Below are positions 23,827 through 32,432 of a stretch of 64,000 nt of DNA, in pieces. How positions within the stretch are numbered: position 1 is the first letter of the stretch; each line of letters starts with the position of its first letter. The stretch comes from an uncultured Clostridium sp. (GTDB taxonomy: Bacteria > Bacillota > Clostridia > UBA1212 > UBA1255): positions 1-64,000 of the forward strand of contig UQSG01000002.1 in assembly GCA_900543695.1 (NCBI GenBank), given 5' to 3'. The notes under the pieces are model-generated. The model was not told where the DNA came from and did no database searches. It saw nothing but the letters and a program-made list of their open reading frames with translations. The position numbers and the translations under genes were made by a program.

Positions 23827-24990
23827 TTATATTTCCGGAATTTCAATCGCAACTTCGCGGCCCAGCTCCGCGGATTTTGCGATGCCGTCGATAATCGCCT
23901 GATTATACAGGATCTGGGAAGACGGGATCGGCGCCGTGCCGCCGGTCTTGATCGCATCCAGGAAGGAACGGATCTTCATGTCAAATACGTTTCCATTCGT
24001 ATTCATAACAGGAATTTTCGTTTCAACCTGCGCGCCGCCGACTTCGTGATAGATCGTCATCGGTCCGCCGATCGAGCCGTTCCAGCATTCCGTGGAAGGA
24101 ATCCGCAGACCGCCCTCCGTACCCATCAGAATCGTGTCTCCCGGCGTATCAAGATTCATTGCCCAGGCAATCCGGAAGTCAAGAATCACGCCGCCCTCCA
24201 GCCGGATGAACGCCGCCGCAAAATCGTCGACGCCGAATTTTTCCGCATATTCGGGATGTCCCGGATAGGAGGCGGGATTTTTCCCGAAAAAGTCTGATTT
24301 ATACCCCGTTACGGTGAGAGGCTTCGGATAGCCGATCGCATTCAGCACCATATCCAGAGAATAACAGCCGATATCGCCCAGGGCGCCAATTCCGCCCGTT
24401 TCTTTCTCGATAAATGTCGTGCCGAACGGCGTCGGGATGCCGCGCCGTCTGCCGCCGCCCGTCTGAATGTAATAAATTTTGCCGAGAACGCCGGAATCCA
24501 CAATGCGCTTCAGCATTTTCATGTTTTCATCAAATCTGGGCTGGAAGCCTATGGAAAGAATTTTACCGCTCTTTTTCTCCGCCCGGCAAATTTCTACGGC
24601 CTCCTCCGTCGTTACGCACATCGGCTTTTCCAGCAGTACGTTGATTCCGTTCTCCAGTGCGTAAATCGTACACGGCGCGTGCTGGCAGTTGTATGTGCAA
24701 ATGCTGACGGCGTCCAGATTCAGACTTTTGTCGTCGATCATCGCTTTATGGCTCGGATAATATTTGATATCCGCATCGCCAAGTCCCATTCGCTCCATGA
24801 ACGCTTCCGCTTTTCCGGGGATCAGATCTGCAGCCGCTACAATCTCGACATCAGGCATTCTCTTATAACCGTCTACATGCGCCTCCGCAATCCAGCCCGT
24901 TCCGATAATTCCGATGCGGAGCTTTCTGGACAGGTCAATCTCTTTCTTCTCTTCCTGCGTTTCCTTGAACTTGTCTAAAATATTTCCCAT
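23827..24990 (-). CDS. Gfo/Idh/MocA family oxidoreductase
   Basis: 387-residue NAD(P)-dependent sugar or inositol oxidoreductase. The Rossmann motif GIIGTGWIAEAHV starts near residue 27, after a charged extension. The EKP signature (LLEKPMCVT) and the substrate-domain GALGDIGCYSLDMVL block are present. The exact substrate is unknown. It follows a sugar-phosphate isomerase/epimerase gene by 30 bp, a pairing typical of inositol or keto-sugar catabolic modules. Confidence 0.9.
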   Translation of the reverse strand: MGNILDKFKETQEEKKEIDLSRKLRIGIIGTGWIAEAHVDGYKRMPDVEIVAAADLIPGKAEAFMERMGLGDADIKYYPSHKAMIDDKSLNLDAVSICTYNCQHAPCTIYALENGINVLLEKPMCVTTEEAVEICRAEKKSGKILSIGFQPRFDENMKMLKRIVDSGVLGKIYYIQTGGGRRRGIPTPFGTTFIEKETGGIGALGDIGCYSLDMVLNAIGYPKPLTVTGYKSDFFGKNPASYPGHPEYAEKFGVDDFAAAFIRLEGGVILDFRIAWAMNLDTPGDTILMGTEGGLRIPSTECWNGSIGGPMTIYHEVGGAQVETKIPVMNTNGNVFDMKIRSFLDAIKTGGTAPIPSSQILYNQAIIDGIAKSAELGREVAIEIPEI

Positions 24991-25020
24991 CGCTGCACCT
25001 CACTTGATTGATATATTTAA

Positions 25021-25836
25021 TTAAAGTAATGTTTTCAGATAGGCGACACTCATTGCGGCGCATTCCAGCGGCGTTTTTCCCATGCTTGGAGCGTCCTGTT
25101 CCACGACCAGCCATTTGGTGCCGGATTCCGCGGCAGCTTCCAAAAGAGAAGGAACGTCCTGCTTGCCATAGCCGACCGGACGAAATTCAAATGCCTTCGT
25201 ATACTGGGGCTTTTCACTCTCAATCCCGATCAGCTCATACATATTGTCCGTTTTACTGCCTGTAAAGTCCTTCAGATGGAGGACCGGCGTTCTTCCGCTG
25301 TATTTTCTGATATACGATACCGGCTCCACGCCCGCTACGTTTACCCAGCAGGTATCCAGCTCTGTCTGCAGCAGCTCCGCGTCGATCGCGGCGTATAATT
25401 TGTCAAGCGCGTATTCGCCGTCCAGCTTCACAAATTCGAAATCATGATTATGATACAGCAGCTGCAGCCCTTTCTTCTTTGCAGCCTGCGCAATTGTTTT
25501 GATGCTTTCAACGGTTTCGCCCCATCCCGGCGCGCCTGGGCGCCGTTCCTCTACCAAATATGGGATCGCGGCATATTGACAGCCGATGCTCAGATAGCAG
25601 TCAATGGTGCCGTCCAGATCCGCTAAAAATTCATCGATTGGAATATGCGCCGATACGGGCTCCAGGCCGATCGCGGACAGCAGCGTTCTTACCGTCTCCG
25701 CGCTGCGTCCGTACAGCCCTGCAAATTCCACTCCCTGATATCCGAGCGCTTTCACCCTTCTGAGCGTTCCCTCAAAATCGGCATCCAGCTCCTCGCGCAC
25801 GGAAAACAATTGCAGTGCAACAGGCAATGAAGGCAT
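25021..25836 (-). CDS. Sugar phosphate isomerase/epimerase (xylose isomerase-like TIM barrel)
   Basis: 271-residue TIM barrel of the AP2Ec/IolE-like superfamily. Metal-site residues are visible in GVEFAGLYG, YHNHDFEF, TELDTCWV and LHLKDF. ATG at 25836 has AAAGG ten bases upstream, so the longer TTG start at 25860 is rejected. It is the first gene of a two-gene operon with the oxidoreductase. Substrate unknown; a keto-sugar or inosose role would fit. Confidence 0.88.
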   Translation of the reverse strand: MPSLPVALQLFSVREELDADFEGTLRRVKALGYQGVEFAGLYGRSAETVRTLLSAIGLEPVSAHIPIDEFLADLDGTIDCYLSIGCQYAAIPYLVEERRPGAPGWGETVESIKTIAQAAKKKGLQLLYHNHDFEFVKLDGEYALDKLYAAIDAELLQTELDTCWVNVAGVEPVSYIRKYSGRTPVLHLKDFTGSKTDNMYELIGIESEKPQYTKAFEFRPVGYGKQDVPSLLEAAAESGTKWLVVEQDAPSMGKTPLECAAMSVAYLKTLL

Positions 25837-25880
25837 ATTTACACAACCTTTCCGATTCAATATTATTAAACAACGTGCTT

Positions 25881-25909
25881 ATTGTAGTTCACCCGTATGC
25901 GTTTGTCAA
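25881..25909 (-). promoter_or_regulatory. Promoter of the isomerase-oxidoreductase operon
   Basis: Minus-strand TTGACA and TACAAT, exactly 17 bp apart, about 40 bp before the start codon. Confidence 0.75.
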
Positions 25910-25979
25910 ACGAAAATGCGCCGTGCAGAAAATCTAAAAAAATTATAAATAGTCGCTTTATTAATTTTTTATACATTTT

Positions 25980-26006
25980 TTAGCACTCACCTGTTGACAA
26001 TGCTAA
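25980..26006 (+). promoter_or_regulatory. Degenerate CIRCE (HrcA) operator upstream of hsp20
   Basis: TTAGCACTC, nine bases, then CAATGCTAA. The left arm is perfect CIRCE and the right arm matches GAGTGCTAA at seven of nine positions. It overlaps the -35 box of the hsp20 promoter, where a repressor would block RNA polymerase. Confidence 0.75.
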
Positions 26007-26021
26007 CAACAGTGGTACAAT
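25994..26021 (+). promoter_or_regulatory. Sigma-A promoter of hsp20
   Basis: TTGACA and TACAAT, 16 bp apart, with the -35 inside the spacer of the CIRCE-like repeat. The leader to the ATG is about 110 bases and holds GGAAGG/CTTCC pairing potential. Confidence 0.75.
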
Positions 26022-26139
26022 ATACGCGTACCGGAAAGGAAGAGGTACAGCGGAAGGAACGCTTCCGGATGTATATTTTCCTGAAACGGTGCAAATACTA
26101 AGACGCAACAGAGAATGAATAGAAATGGAGGAATGACTT

Positions 26140-26580
26140 ATGTTGCCAAGCATTTTCGGTGAAAGTTTATTTGATGATTTTTTCGATTTTCCTTTTGAAA
26201 GAGCTTCCAGAGGTCATGATCCGCTGTATGGAAAGCACGGTAAGAACCTTATGAAAACGGATATAAAGGAAAAAGAGAATTCTTACGAGGTAGATATTGA
26301 TCTGCCGGGATTTAAGAAAGAGGATATTAAAATCCATTTGGAAGACGGATTCCTGACGGTTTCGGCGCAGAAGGCGCTCGACAAGGACGAAAAGGATCAG
26401 GATGGCCATTACATCAGACGGGAACGGTACTGCGGCCAGTGCTCGAGGAATTTCTATGTAGGCGAAAACGTCACGGAAAGCGAAATCTCCGCAAAACTGG
26501 AGGATGGTATTTTAAAGCTTTGCGTCCCGAAGAAGGATGCGAAAAAGCTTCCAGAAAAGAAATATATTGCAATCGAGTAA
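26140..26580 (+). CDS. Hsp20/alpha-crystallin small heat shock protein
   Basis: 146-residue ATP-independent holdase. The alpha-crystallin domain (about 42-140) shows YEVDIDLPGFKKEDIKIHLEDGFLTVSA, RRERYCGQCSRNFYV and the C-terminal LEDGILKLCVPK strand. The usual I-x-I tail motif is weak (KYIAIE). GGAGG lies eight bases before the ATG. It is monocistronic, with a CIRCE-like operator upstream and a strong terminator downstream. Confidence 0.95.
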   Translation: MLPSIFGESLFDDFFDFPFERASRGHDPLYGKHGKNLMKTDIKEKENSYEVDIDLPGFKKEDIKIHLEDGFLTVSAQKALDKDEKDQDGHYIRRERYCGQCSRNFYVGENVTESEISAKLEDGILKLCVPKKDAKKLPEKKYIAIE

Positions 26581-26620
26581 TCCGCTCAGGCATTGTGCGC
26601 CGGAACACAGGCGCACGAGA

Positions 26621-26661
26621 AACCGCGGCTTGCCAGGAAAAGGCAAGCCGCGGTTTTTTTA
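26621..26661 (+). terminator. Terminator after hsp20
   Basis: Perfect 14-bp stem (AACCGCGGCTTGCC and complement), loop AGGAAAA, then TTTTTTTA. Confidence 0.92.
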
Positions 26662-26707
26662 TTCTGCAAGCGTCCTGTCATTCCCGCGCGCCATGAATGG
26701 CAGGCGT

Positions 26708-27808
26708 TTATTTTACAAGCAGCGTCTTAATGTTTTTGCCTGCTCTTATATCGGAAAACGCCTGATTGATGTCTTCAACTCGATAGCCTGCCGCAAGACT
26801 GCGGATCTGTTCATGCCGCTCCGGATGGCGAAGCATAAAATCAATATAAGCCTCTACGTCGTGCATTGAATATTGGGAAGAGCCGATGATGCGGAGCGCG
26901 TTGAACGTAATCAGCTGCGGCTTAATCGCGATCTCGCCGCTATCGGAGTATTGCCCGGGAACCAAATAGAAGCCTCGGTTTCGAAGCAGCTCCATGCCTT
27001 GCGGAATCGCCCTCGGATTTCCGGATGCCTCCAGAACCAGATCAGCGCCGACTCCTTCGCTCAATGTCCGTATATAGGAATTTACTTCAGAAAAAGGCGT
27101 TTTCTCCAGCGCAAGAACCCGAGTCGCGCCAAACGCAAGCGCGGCCTTCTCCCGCTGCGGAACCTGGCGCGCCGTGATGGCAATAATTTCGGGTACGCCC
27201 AGCGCAGAAAGAAGGAGCACTGCAAACATGCCGACGGGCCCCAGCCCCTGCACAACGGCGGTACGGATCTGCGCAGCCATAAATCCTGCCTCTTCTGCAA
27301 GCCGGAAGGCATGAAGCACAGTCGGGCCCGCGCAGGGAAAAACGCACGCCGTTATGGGATCAATGCCGTCCGGAAGCTTCACAAGATTTTTGATGGGCGA
27401 ATAATTGTATTCGGCATATCCGCCATAAAAATGCGGAGGAATTTCGGGGTCTCCAGCGTTCGTCACATGCATGTTCACGCAATTTGCGTCGTCCCCCGTT
27501 CTGCAGAGGACGCATTCGCCGCAGGGACAGGCAATATCCACAATTACGCTGTCTCCGATCCGGATTCCGGAGGCTTCCGCATCCTCCTCAGAAATCGCCG
27601 CCACCCGGCCGATAAATTCATGGCCGATTATTTTGGGCGGCTCCATTGGAATTTTGCCGTCATGAATATGCAGATCCGTCCCGCAGATTCCGCTGGAAAT
27701 TAATTCCAGCATCGCCATGCCGCGCGGCGGCGGGGTAAGCGGATACTCCCTGATTTCAAAAGGACGGCCGGGGCCGGTATAAACCGCTGCTTTTGCTGTT
27801 TTTTTCAT
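26708..27808 (-). CDS. Zinc-dependent alcohol/polyol dehydrogenase (MDR family)
   Basis: 366-residue medium-chain dehydrogenase. Catalytic zinc residues are in GICGTDLH and IGHEFIG. The structural-zinc cysteines are in PCGECVLCRTGDDANC, and the nucleotide fold is VQGLGPVGMFAVLLL. The substrate is not predictable from sequence. It follows the glycyl radical enzyme and activase by 13 bp, so it probably reduces the carbonyl product of that enzyme or supplies its substrate. AGGAGGAAT precedes the ATG. Confidence 0.9.
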   Translation of the reverse strand: MKKTAKAAVYTGPGRPFEIREYPLTPPPRGMAMLELISSGICGTDLHIHDGKIPMEPPKIIGHEFIGRVAAISEEDAEASGIRIGDSVIVDIACPCGECVLCRTGDDANCVNMHVTNAGDPEIPPHFYGGYAEYNYSPIKNLVKLPDGIDPITACVFPCAGPTVLHAFRLAEEAGFMAAQIRTAVVQGLGPVGMFAVLLLSALGVPEIIAITARQVPQREKAALAFGATRVLALEKTPFSEVNSYIRTLSEGVGADLVLEASGNPRAIPQGMELLRNRGFYLVPGQYSDSGEIAIKPQLITFNALRIIGSSQYSMHDVEAYIDFMLRHPERHEQIRSLAAGYRVEDINQAFSDIRAGKNIKTLLVK

Positions 27809-27821
27809 AATTCATTCCTCC

Positions 27822-28637
27822 TTAAAATTTTACCGTCTGCCATCGGAAGGCTCGGGAAAGCCGTTCCAGCAGGCTGCGTTCTACTCCGGGCACGGTTTGA
27901 TATTCATATTCCAGACCGAGCGCGCGGTACTTCGGCGCACCCAGCCTGTGAAACGGAAGCAGCATAACGCTTTCGGCACGAAGCGCTGCGGTCAGAGCCG
28001 CTGCACGCTCCATGTATTCCGCAGTATCGCTGTACCCCGGAATAACAGGGATCCGCAGCTCGACCGTCTTTCCCGCGTCCGTAAGCTTTCTGATGTTTTC
28101 CAGAACCAGCTTCAGATCCGCGCCGGTTTTTTCCCGGCAGGCCGCTTCCTCGATCCCCTTCAAATCGACCAAATAAAGGTCCGTGACGGGATTCAAACGT
28201 TCAAAGGCCGAATACGCCGCGCAGGCCGCCGTATCCACTGCAATATGGATTCCCTTTTCTTTCAGCAGCGCGGCCGCAGCGCGTACATATTCAGCCTGCA
28301 GCAGCGGTTCTCCTCCGGAAAAGGTTACGCCTCCGCCGGAATTGGCATAAAAAGGCGCGTCCTCCGCCAGGATCCGGACTGTCTCCTCCGGTGTAATTTC
28401 ATATCCGACGAATTCCAGCGCGCCGTTCGGGCAGCTTCCCGTACTGCGGCAGCTGCCGCAGCCCCGGCACAGCTCGGCATAAAACATCCGCTGCCCTTTT
28501 TCCGGCGAGATTGTTTCCGGATTGTGGCACCAGCTGCAATGGAGATTGCAGCCCTTCAGAAAAACGGTAGAACGGATTCCGGGCCCGTCTCCGGTTGAAA
28601 AGCGCTGAATTCGGGTAATCGTTCCGGAATCAGGCAT
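27822..28637 (-). CDS. Glycyl radical enzyme activase (radical SAM)
   Basis: 271-residue PflA-type activase that would install the glycyl radical on the neighbouring enzyme. The radical SAM motif is CNLHCSWC (CX3CX2C). A ferredoxin-like insertion (CRGCGSCRSTGSC) suggests extra Fe-S ligands, and SGGEPLLQ is the GGE motif. ATG at 28637 overlaps the end of the radical enzyme gene by 8 bp and has AGGA upstream; the longer frame lies inside that gene. Confidence 0.93.
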   Translation of the reverse strand: MPDSGTITRIQRFSTGDGPGIRSTVFLKGCNLHCSWCHNPETISPEKGQRMFYAELCRGCGSCRSTGSCPNGALEFVGYEITPEETVRILAEDAPFYANSGGGVTFSGGEPLLQAEYVRAAAALLKEKGIHIAVDTAACAAYSAFERLNPVTDLYLVDLKGIEEAACREKTGADLKLVLENIRKLTDAGKTVELRIPVIPGYSDTAEYMERAAALTAALRAESVMLLPFHRLGAPKYRALGLEYEYQTVPGVERSLLERLSRAFRWQTVKF

Positions 28638-30741
28638 CGTATTCTGTCCTGGAAAGAATATCATTCTGAATCGCCGGATCAAGCTGCACGAAAAACGCGC
28701 TGAAGCCGGACACCCGGACCATCAGATCCCGGTATTCCTCCGGGTGCCGCACGGCGTCCTGCAAAATTTCGCGCGACACGGCGTTTATTTGAATTTCCTG
28801 TCCTCCCAGCGCAAAATACGTCCGAATCAGGCTGCAAAGCTTTTCAACATTCGTTGTATTTCTAAAAAAGCCGGAGGTAAATTTCCTGTTCAGCACCGTA
28901 CCGCACGCGGCTTTCTTATAGTCCGGCTTGGCGCAGGAAAGCAGCGCTGCGGTAATCCCGTTCCGGTCCTGCCGGTAGGTCGGAGAAGCGGCGTCGCTGA
29001 TCGGCCTGCCGGCGCGCCGTCCGTCCGGCGTAGCAGCAGTCGCCGTCCCCACAGCAATATTGCTGATATTCGAGCCCATGGCAATATAAATCCTTCCGCC
29101 GTCCGCCGTACGGTAACGATCAAAAATTTCATGGCAGGCATCGAGATACCAGACGGCGTATTTGTCAGCCCGTTCATCATTATTACCGTATTTCGGCGCT
29201 GCAAGCAGCTCCCTCCGCAGCGCCTCATGGCCGGCGAAATCCGCCTTAAGCGCCAGCGCAATTTCCCGGAGCGTATATTTTTTCTGCAAGAATACGACAG
29301 ACTCCACCGCCGCAAGCGAATCGGCCATCGTTCCGATTCCCATGCATACCGCGCCGTGAACGGAGGGGTACCTGCTCCCGCCGTCCAGAACGTCGCGCCC
29401 CCGATCGATGCAGTCGTCGCAGAAGCAGGAGAGAAACGGCTGCGCCCGCATTTTTACCGATATTTTCATGTTCGAGCTGCGGAACCAGACCATGTATTCC
29501 GAGGCAAGAAATTCCATCTGCCTTTTCAATTCAGTCAGAAACGCGTCCATTGAGGAGATTTTATCCAGCTCGCACGGCAGTCCCGCCGGCTGCCCGGAAA
29601 GAATGCTTCTTCCGTTATTGAATACGGCCTCCAATGCCAGCGGCGCGTTATACCTTCCGTCCGACCAGGGAGGCTCCTTTCCGGGGATAAAATTTTCAAT
29701 GCAGCCGACCATACAATAATTTGCGGCGTCCTCCGGCGTATGGCCCGCTGCGATCAAGGCCGGAATATTGACCTCGTCATTCATCAGCGCCGGATATCCG
29801 ATTCCCGTGCCGATGACATTCAGACAGGCGACGACAAAAGAATCAGCGGTTTTGCGGTGGATTCTCGCGGATAAATTCGGTCCCGGGATTCTGACGCGTT
29901 CCACGGCCTTCAGGATCGCGTAGCTCAGTTCATTGACCGCATCCTCCCCGTTTCCTGTGATTCCGCCGATACAGATATTTGCGACCTCGTCGCCGCCCCG
30001 GAAGCGCCGGAATTCATACAGCTTGATAAACACGCTTTCCAGAAGCGTAACCGCATCGTCATAGCACAGCGTTCCGTTTTCAAGATCTCTTTGGTAAAAC
30101 GGGGCAAGATACTGATCCATGCGGCCGAACGCCATTGCGTATCTGTCCTCACATAAGAAAGCCTGATACGTAAGCCACACAAGCTGCAGGGCCTCCCGGA
30201 AGCTTTGCGGAGGCGCCTCGGCAATTTTTCTGCAGGCCCCGGCGATTTCAGGCTTTCCGGCACGGTCCGCCGCCTCGGCATAGGAACGGCACAGATTCGC
30301 AAAGCCTTCCATAACCAGCCTCGCCGCGTTCAGAAAGCAAAGCTTTTCCGGATCCTTTCCGTGGCGCTCCGCCGATTCTTCGATCCGCCTCAGGACGCCG
30401 GGAATTCCTTCGGATAAAAAGCGCTCGTATTCAGGCGCAAAATGATCAAAGTTATTGGAAAAATTTCCGAACTCAAAGCAGGAACAGATTTCCAGCGCCT
30501 TTCCGAGCTCTGCGTCGTCAAATGCGTCCAGAAACAATCCCTTCTGCGAGCCGGCAATCAGGTCGTTTTGATAGATATGTTTTTCATAATTTTCAAAAAT
30601 GCTTTTGATCCCCCACGCTTTCGCAAGGACAAACGGCTCGTCGTAATGCGCGCGGTAGCCCAGGAAACGCCAGTACGCGCCGATCGGCTTCCGATCCTGC
30701 ATACAGTCGATCTCCTGTTTCAGTTTTTCCGAAACGGTCAT
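28630..30741 (-). CDS. Glycyl radical enzyme of unassigned substrate
   Basis: 703-residue PFL-like enzyme. The thiyl cysteine is Cys347 in MVGCIENF, with Glu349 completing the CxE motif of the dehydratase/lyase branch. The glycyl radical is Gly679 in VRVSGFSAF, and ATPDGRRAG is conserved. True PFL has adjacent cysteines here, so pyruvate formate-lyase is excluded. GCIEN instead of the GCVEP of glycerol, propanediol, choline and hydroxyproline enzymes leaves the substrate open. ATG at 30741 follows GGGAG. First gene of an operon with activase and dehydrogenase; an AraC regulator is divergent. Confidence 0.92.
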   Translation of the reverse strand: MTVSEKLKQEIDCMQDRKPIGAYWRFLGYRAHYDEPFVLAKAWGIKSIFENYEKHIYQNDLIAGSQKGLFLDAFDDAELGKALEICSCFEFGNFSNNFDHFAPEYERFLSEGIPGVLRRIEESAERHGKDPEKLCFLNAARLVMEGFANLCRSYAEAADRAGKPEIAGACRKIAEAPPQSFREALQLVWLTYQAFLCEDRYAMAFGRMDQYLAPFYQRDLENGTLCYDDAVTLLESVFIKLYEFRRFRGGDEVANICIGGITGNGEDAVNELSYAILKAVERVRIPGPNLSARIHRKTADSFVVACLNVIGTGIGYPALMNDEVNIPALIAAGHTPEDAANYCMVGCIENFIPGKEPPWSDGRYNAPLALEAVFNNGRSILSGQPAGLPCELDKISSMDAFLTELKRQMEFLASEYMVWFRSSNMKISVKMRAQPFLSCFCDDCIDRGRDVLDGGSRYPSVHGAVCMGIGTMADSLAAVESVVFLQKKYTLREIALALKADFAGHEALRRELLAAPKYGNNDERADKYAVWYLDACHEIFDRYRTADGGRIYIAMGSNISNIAVGTATAATPDGRRAGRPISDAASPTYRQDRNGITAALLSCAKPDYKKAACGTVLNRKFTSGFFRNTTNVEKLCSLIRTYFALGGQEIQINAVSREILQDAVRHPEEYRDLMVRVSGFSAFFVQLDPAIQNDILSRTEYDA

Positions 30742-30808
30742 ATCATCAGCTCCCGTTAAAAGGCTGAAATCAGCATACCCCGCCCGCCGGAAAAAAGATA
30801 TGGAAAAT

Positions 30809-30850
30809 CGAATCATATATGGACAAAACAACGATAAACGAATAATATAT
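30809..30850. promoter_or_regulatory. Direct repeats in the AraC/radical-enzyme intergenic region
   Basis: CGAATCATATAT (30809-30820) and CGAATAATATAT (30839-30850) are near-identical direct repeats 30 bp apart, about three helical turns. AraC proteins bind such tandem half-sites. The right copy covers the -10 of the regulator's own promoter. Confidence 0.55.
30820..30848 (+). promoter_or_regulatory. Promoter of the AraC-type regulator
   Basis: TGGACA and TAATAT, 17 bp apart, giving a very short leader before AGGAGG and the ATG at 30869. It overlaps both direct repeats, which suggests autoregulation. Confidence 0.55.
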
Positions 30851-30868
30851 AACCCAGGAGGCAGGCCA

Positions 30869-31801
30869 ATGATAACCTATAATATAAACTGGAAGGAATT
30901 TCCGCATATGACGTTCGCCCATACGGCAATCCTCCCCTATCACGCAATCGATTTTCCCGGAAATGAAAAAAGCGTAGAGCTCTCCTATATTGAGAAAGGG
31001 AGCTGCGAGCTTTGCATCGGCGGCGGCCATTATACTTTGCCGGAAAATGGGATGCTGCTGCTGGTCAAAAAAAACAAAATCAGTCTTCGCGGCGATGCGG
31101 AGCATGTTCATCATACCGTAAATCTGTACGGAGACTATGAAACCGACAGCGGATGCGGCATTTTGCTTCCGCTCTATTTTCCGATCACGCCCCGTCTGGA
31201 ATATCTGCGCATAAAGCTGAAAGAGGTCATCACGGAATTCCAGCTTCGCGATGCTGCCGCACAGCTGAAGGCCACCGCGATGACGCTTGAAATTTTGAGC
31301 GAAATATCGCGCGTCTACGAATCCGGGGCGGATGGAGCGGCTCATTTATACAGCCCTTCGGAGTATCTGCTTTCCAACGGCATGAAGCGGTATGTCGCGG
31401 AAAATTCAAACCGCCGGTTTACGCTTGCAGAGCTGGCGCGAGAGCTCGGCAAAACACCGAATTATTTGAATTCCGTATTTAAAAAAGTGAATGGAATCCC
31501 GATCAGGCAATACGCAAATCAGGAAAGAATCGGCGCCGTTCGCCTGCTGATGCAGAACTACCGCCTTTCTCTCAAGGAGGCAGGCGAAAGCATCGGAATT
31601 ACGGATCAGAGCTATCTTTCCCGATTGTTCAAAAAAGTAATGGGAATTTCCGCGCAGAAATATTTTGCGGAATATAAAGGGGAAACGGTCACGGGTCTGA
31701 CGAGTGCAGCGCCGCTTTCACCGCAGCGTCCAGCACCTCTCCCACAGGATCGCGGATCACAATCCCGGCCGTACGATCCGCCGGCGTCGCATCCCGATTG
31801 A
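30869..31801 (+). CDS. AraC family transcriptional regulator
   Basis: 310-residue regulator. The N-terminal half is a cupin-like sensing domain (YIEKGSCELCIGGGHYTLPENGMLLLV). The C-terminal half has the two AraC HTH motifs (FTLAELARELGKTPNYLNSVFKKVNG and LKEAGESIGITDQSYLSRLFKKVMG). ATG at 30869 follows AGGAGG. The last 38 or so residues, Pro/Ser-rich, lie beyond the normal end of AraC proteins and are encoded antisense to the sirtuin gene (113-bp overlap), probably through loss of an earlier stop. It likely controls the divergent radical enzyme operon. Confidence 0.9.
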   Translation: MITYNINWKEFPHMTFAHTAILPYHAIDFPGNEKSVELSYIEKGSCELCIGGGHYTLPENGMLLLVKKNKISLRGDAEHVHHTVNLYGDYETDSGCGILLPLYFPITPRLEYLRIKLKEVITEFQLRDAAAQLKATAMTLEILSEISRVYESGADGAAHLYSPSEYLLSNGMKRYVAENSNRRFTLAELARELGKTPNYLNSVFKKVNGIPIRQYANQERIGAVRLLMQNYRLSLKEAGESIGITDQSYLSRLFKKVMGISAQKYFAEYKGETVTGLTSAAPLSPQRPAPLPQDRGSQSRPYDPPASHPD

Positions 31802-32432
31802 GGATCGCAATGCAGTCTCCCTGAAACAGGGAAGCCAGTCCCGCCGCCGGATATACGGTGAGGGAGGTGCCTCCTATAATCAGAAGATCGGCTCGCCGAA
31901 CTGCGGCGGCAGCCGCTTCGAATACGCCCTCAGGGAGCGGCTCCCCGTACAGGGTTACGCAAGGCTTGATCAGTCCCCCGCACAGCCTGCAGCGAGGGAG
32001 TCCTTCGCTTTTCAGGATCGCGTCTAGTGCATACGTTCTGCCGCAGCGCATGCAGCGATTTTTATGAACCGTCCCGTGAAGCTCCAAAACCATTTTACTG
32101 CCGGCGGACTGGTGAAGGCCGTCTATATTCTGTGTGATGACGCAGCGGCATTTGCCGCGGCGTTCCAGCTCAGCCAGCGCAAAATGCGCTTTTCCCGGCT
32201 TTGCGTCGGGGAACAGCATTTTTTCCCTGTAAAATTTATAAAACAGCTCCGGATTGCTTTGAAAGCAGGAAGCGCTGAGAATTTCCTCGGGGGAATAGCC
32301 TTCAAACGAGGCGCCGTACAGCCCGCCTGTGCTGCGAAAATCCGGTATTCCGCTTTCCGTCGAAACGCCCGCTCCGCCGAAAAACACAAGATATTTGCTT
32401 TTTTTGATCGCGCCCGTCAACGATTCATACAT
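31689..32432 (-). CDS. cobB: Sir2 family NAD-dependent protein deacylase
   Basis: 247-residue sirtuin that removes acyl groups from lysines using NAD. Motifs are GGAGVSTESGIPDFRS, TQNIDGLH (catalytic His in ELHGTVH), the zinc cysteines CMRCG and CRLCGG, and the NAD-binding GGTSLTVYPA. The start overlaps the transglutaminase-like gene's stop (ATGTATGA). It is the last gene of a long minus-strand run and convergent with araC. Confidence 0.95.
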   Translation of the reverse strand: MYESLTGAIKKSKYLVFFGGAGVSTESGIPDFRSTGGLYGASFEGYSPEEILSASCFQSNPELFYKFYREKMLFPDAKPGKAHFALAELERRGKCRCVITQNIDGLHQSAGSKMVLELHGTVHKNRCMRCGRTYALDAILKSEGLPRCRLCGGLIKPCVTLYGEPLPEGVFEAAAAAVRRADLLIIGGTSLTVYPAAGLASLFQGDCIAILNRDATPADRTAGIVIRDPVGEVLDAAVKAALHSSDP

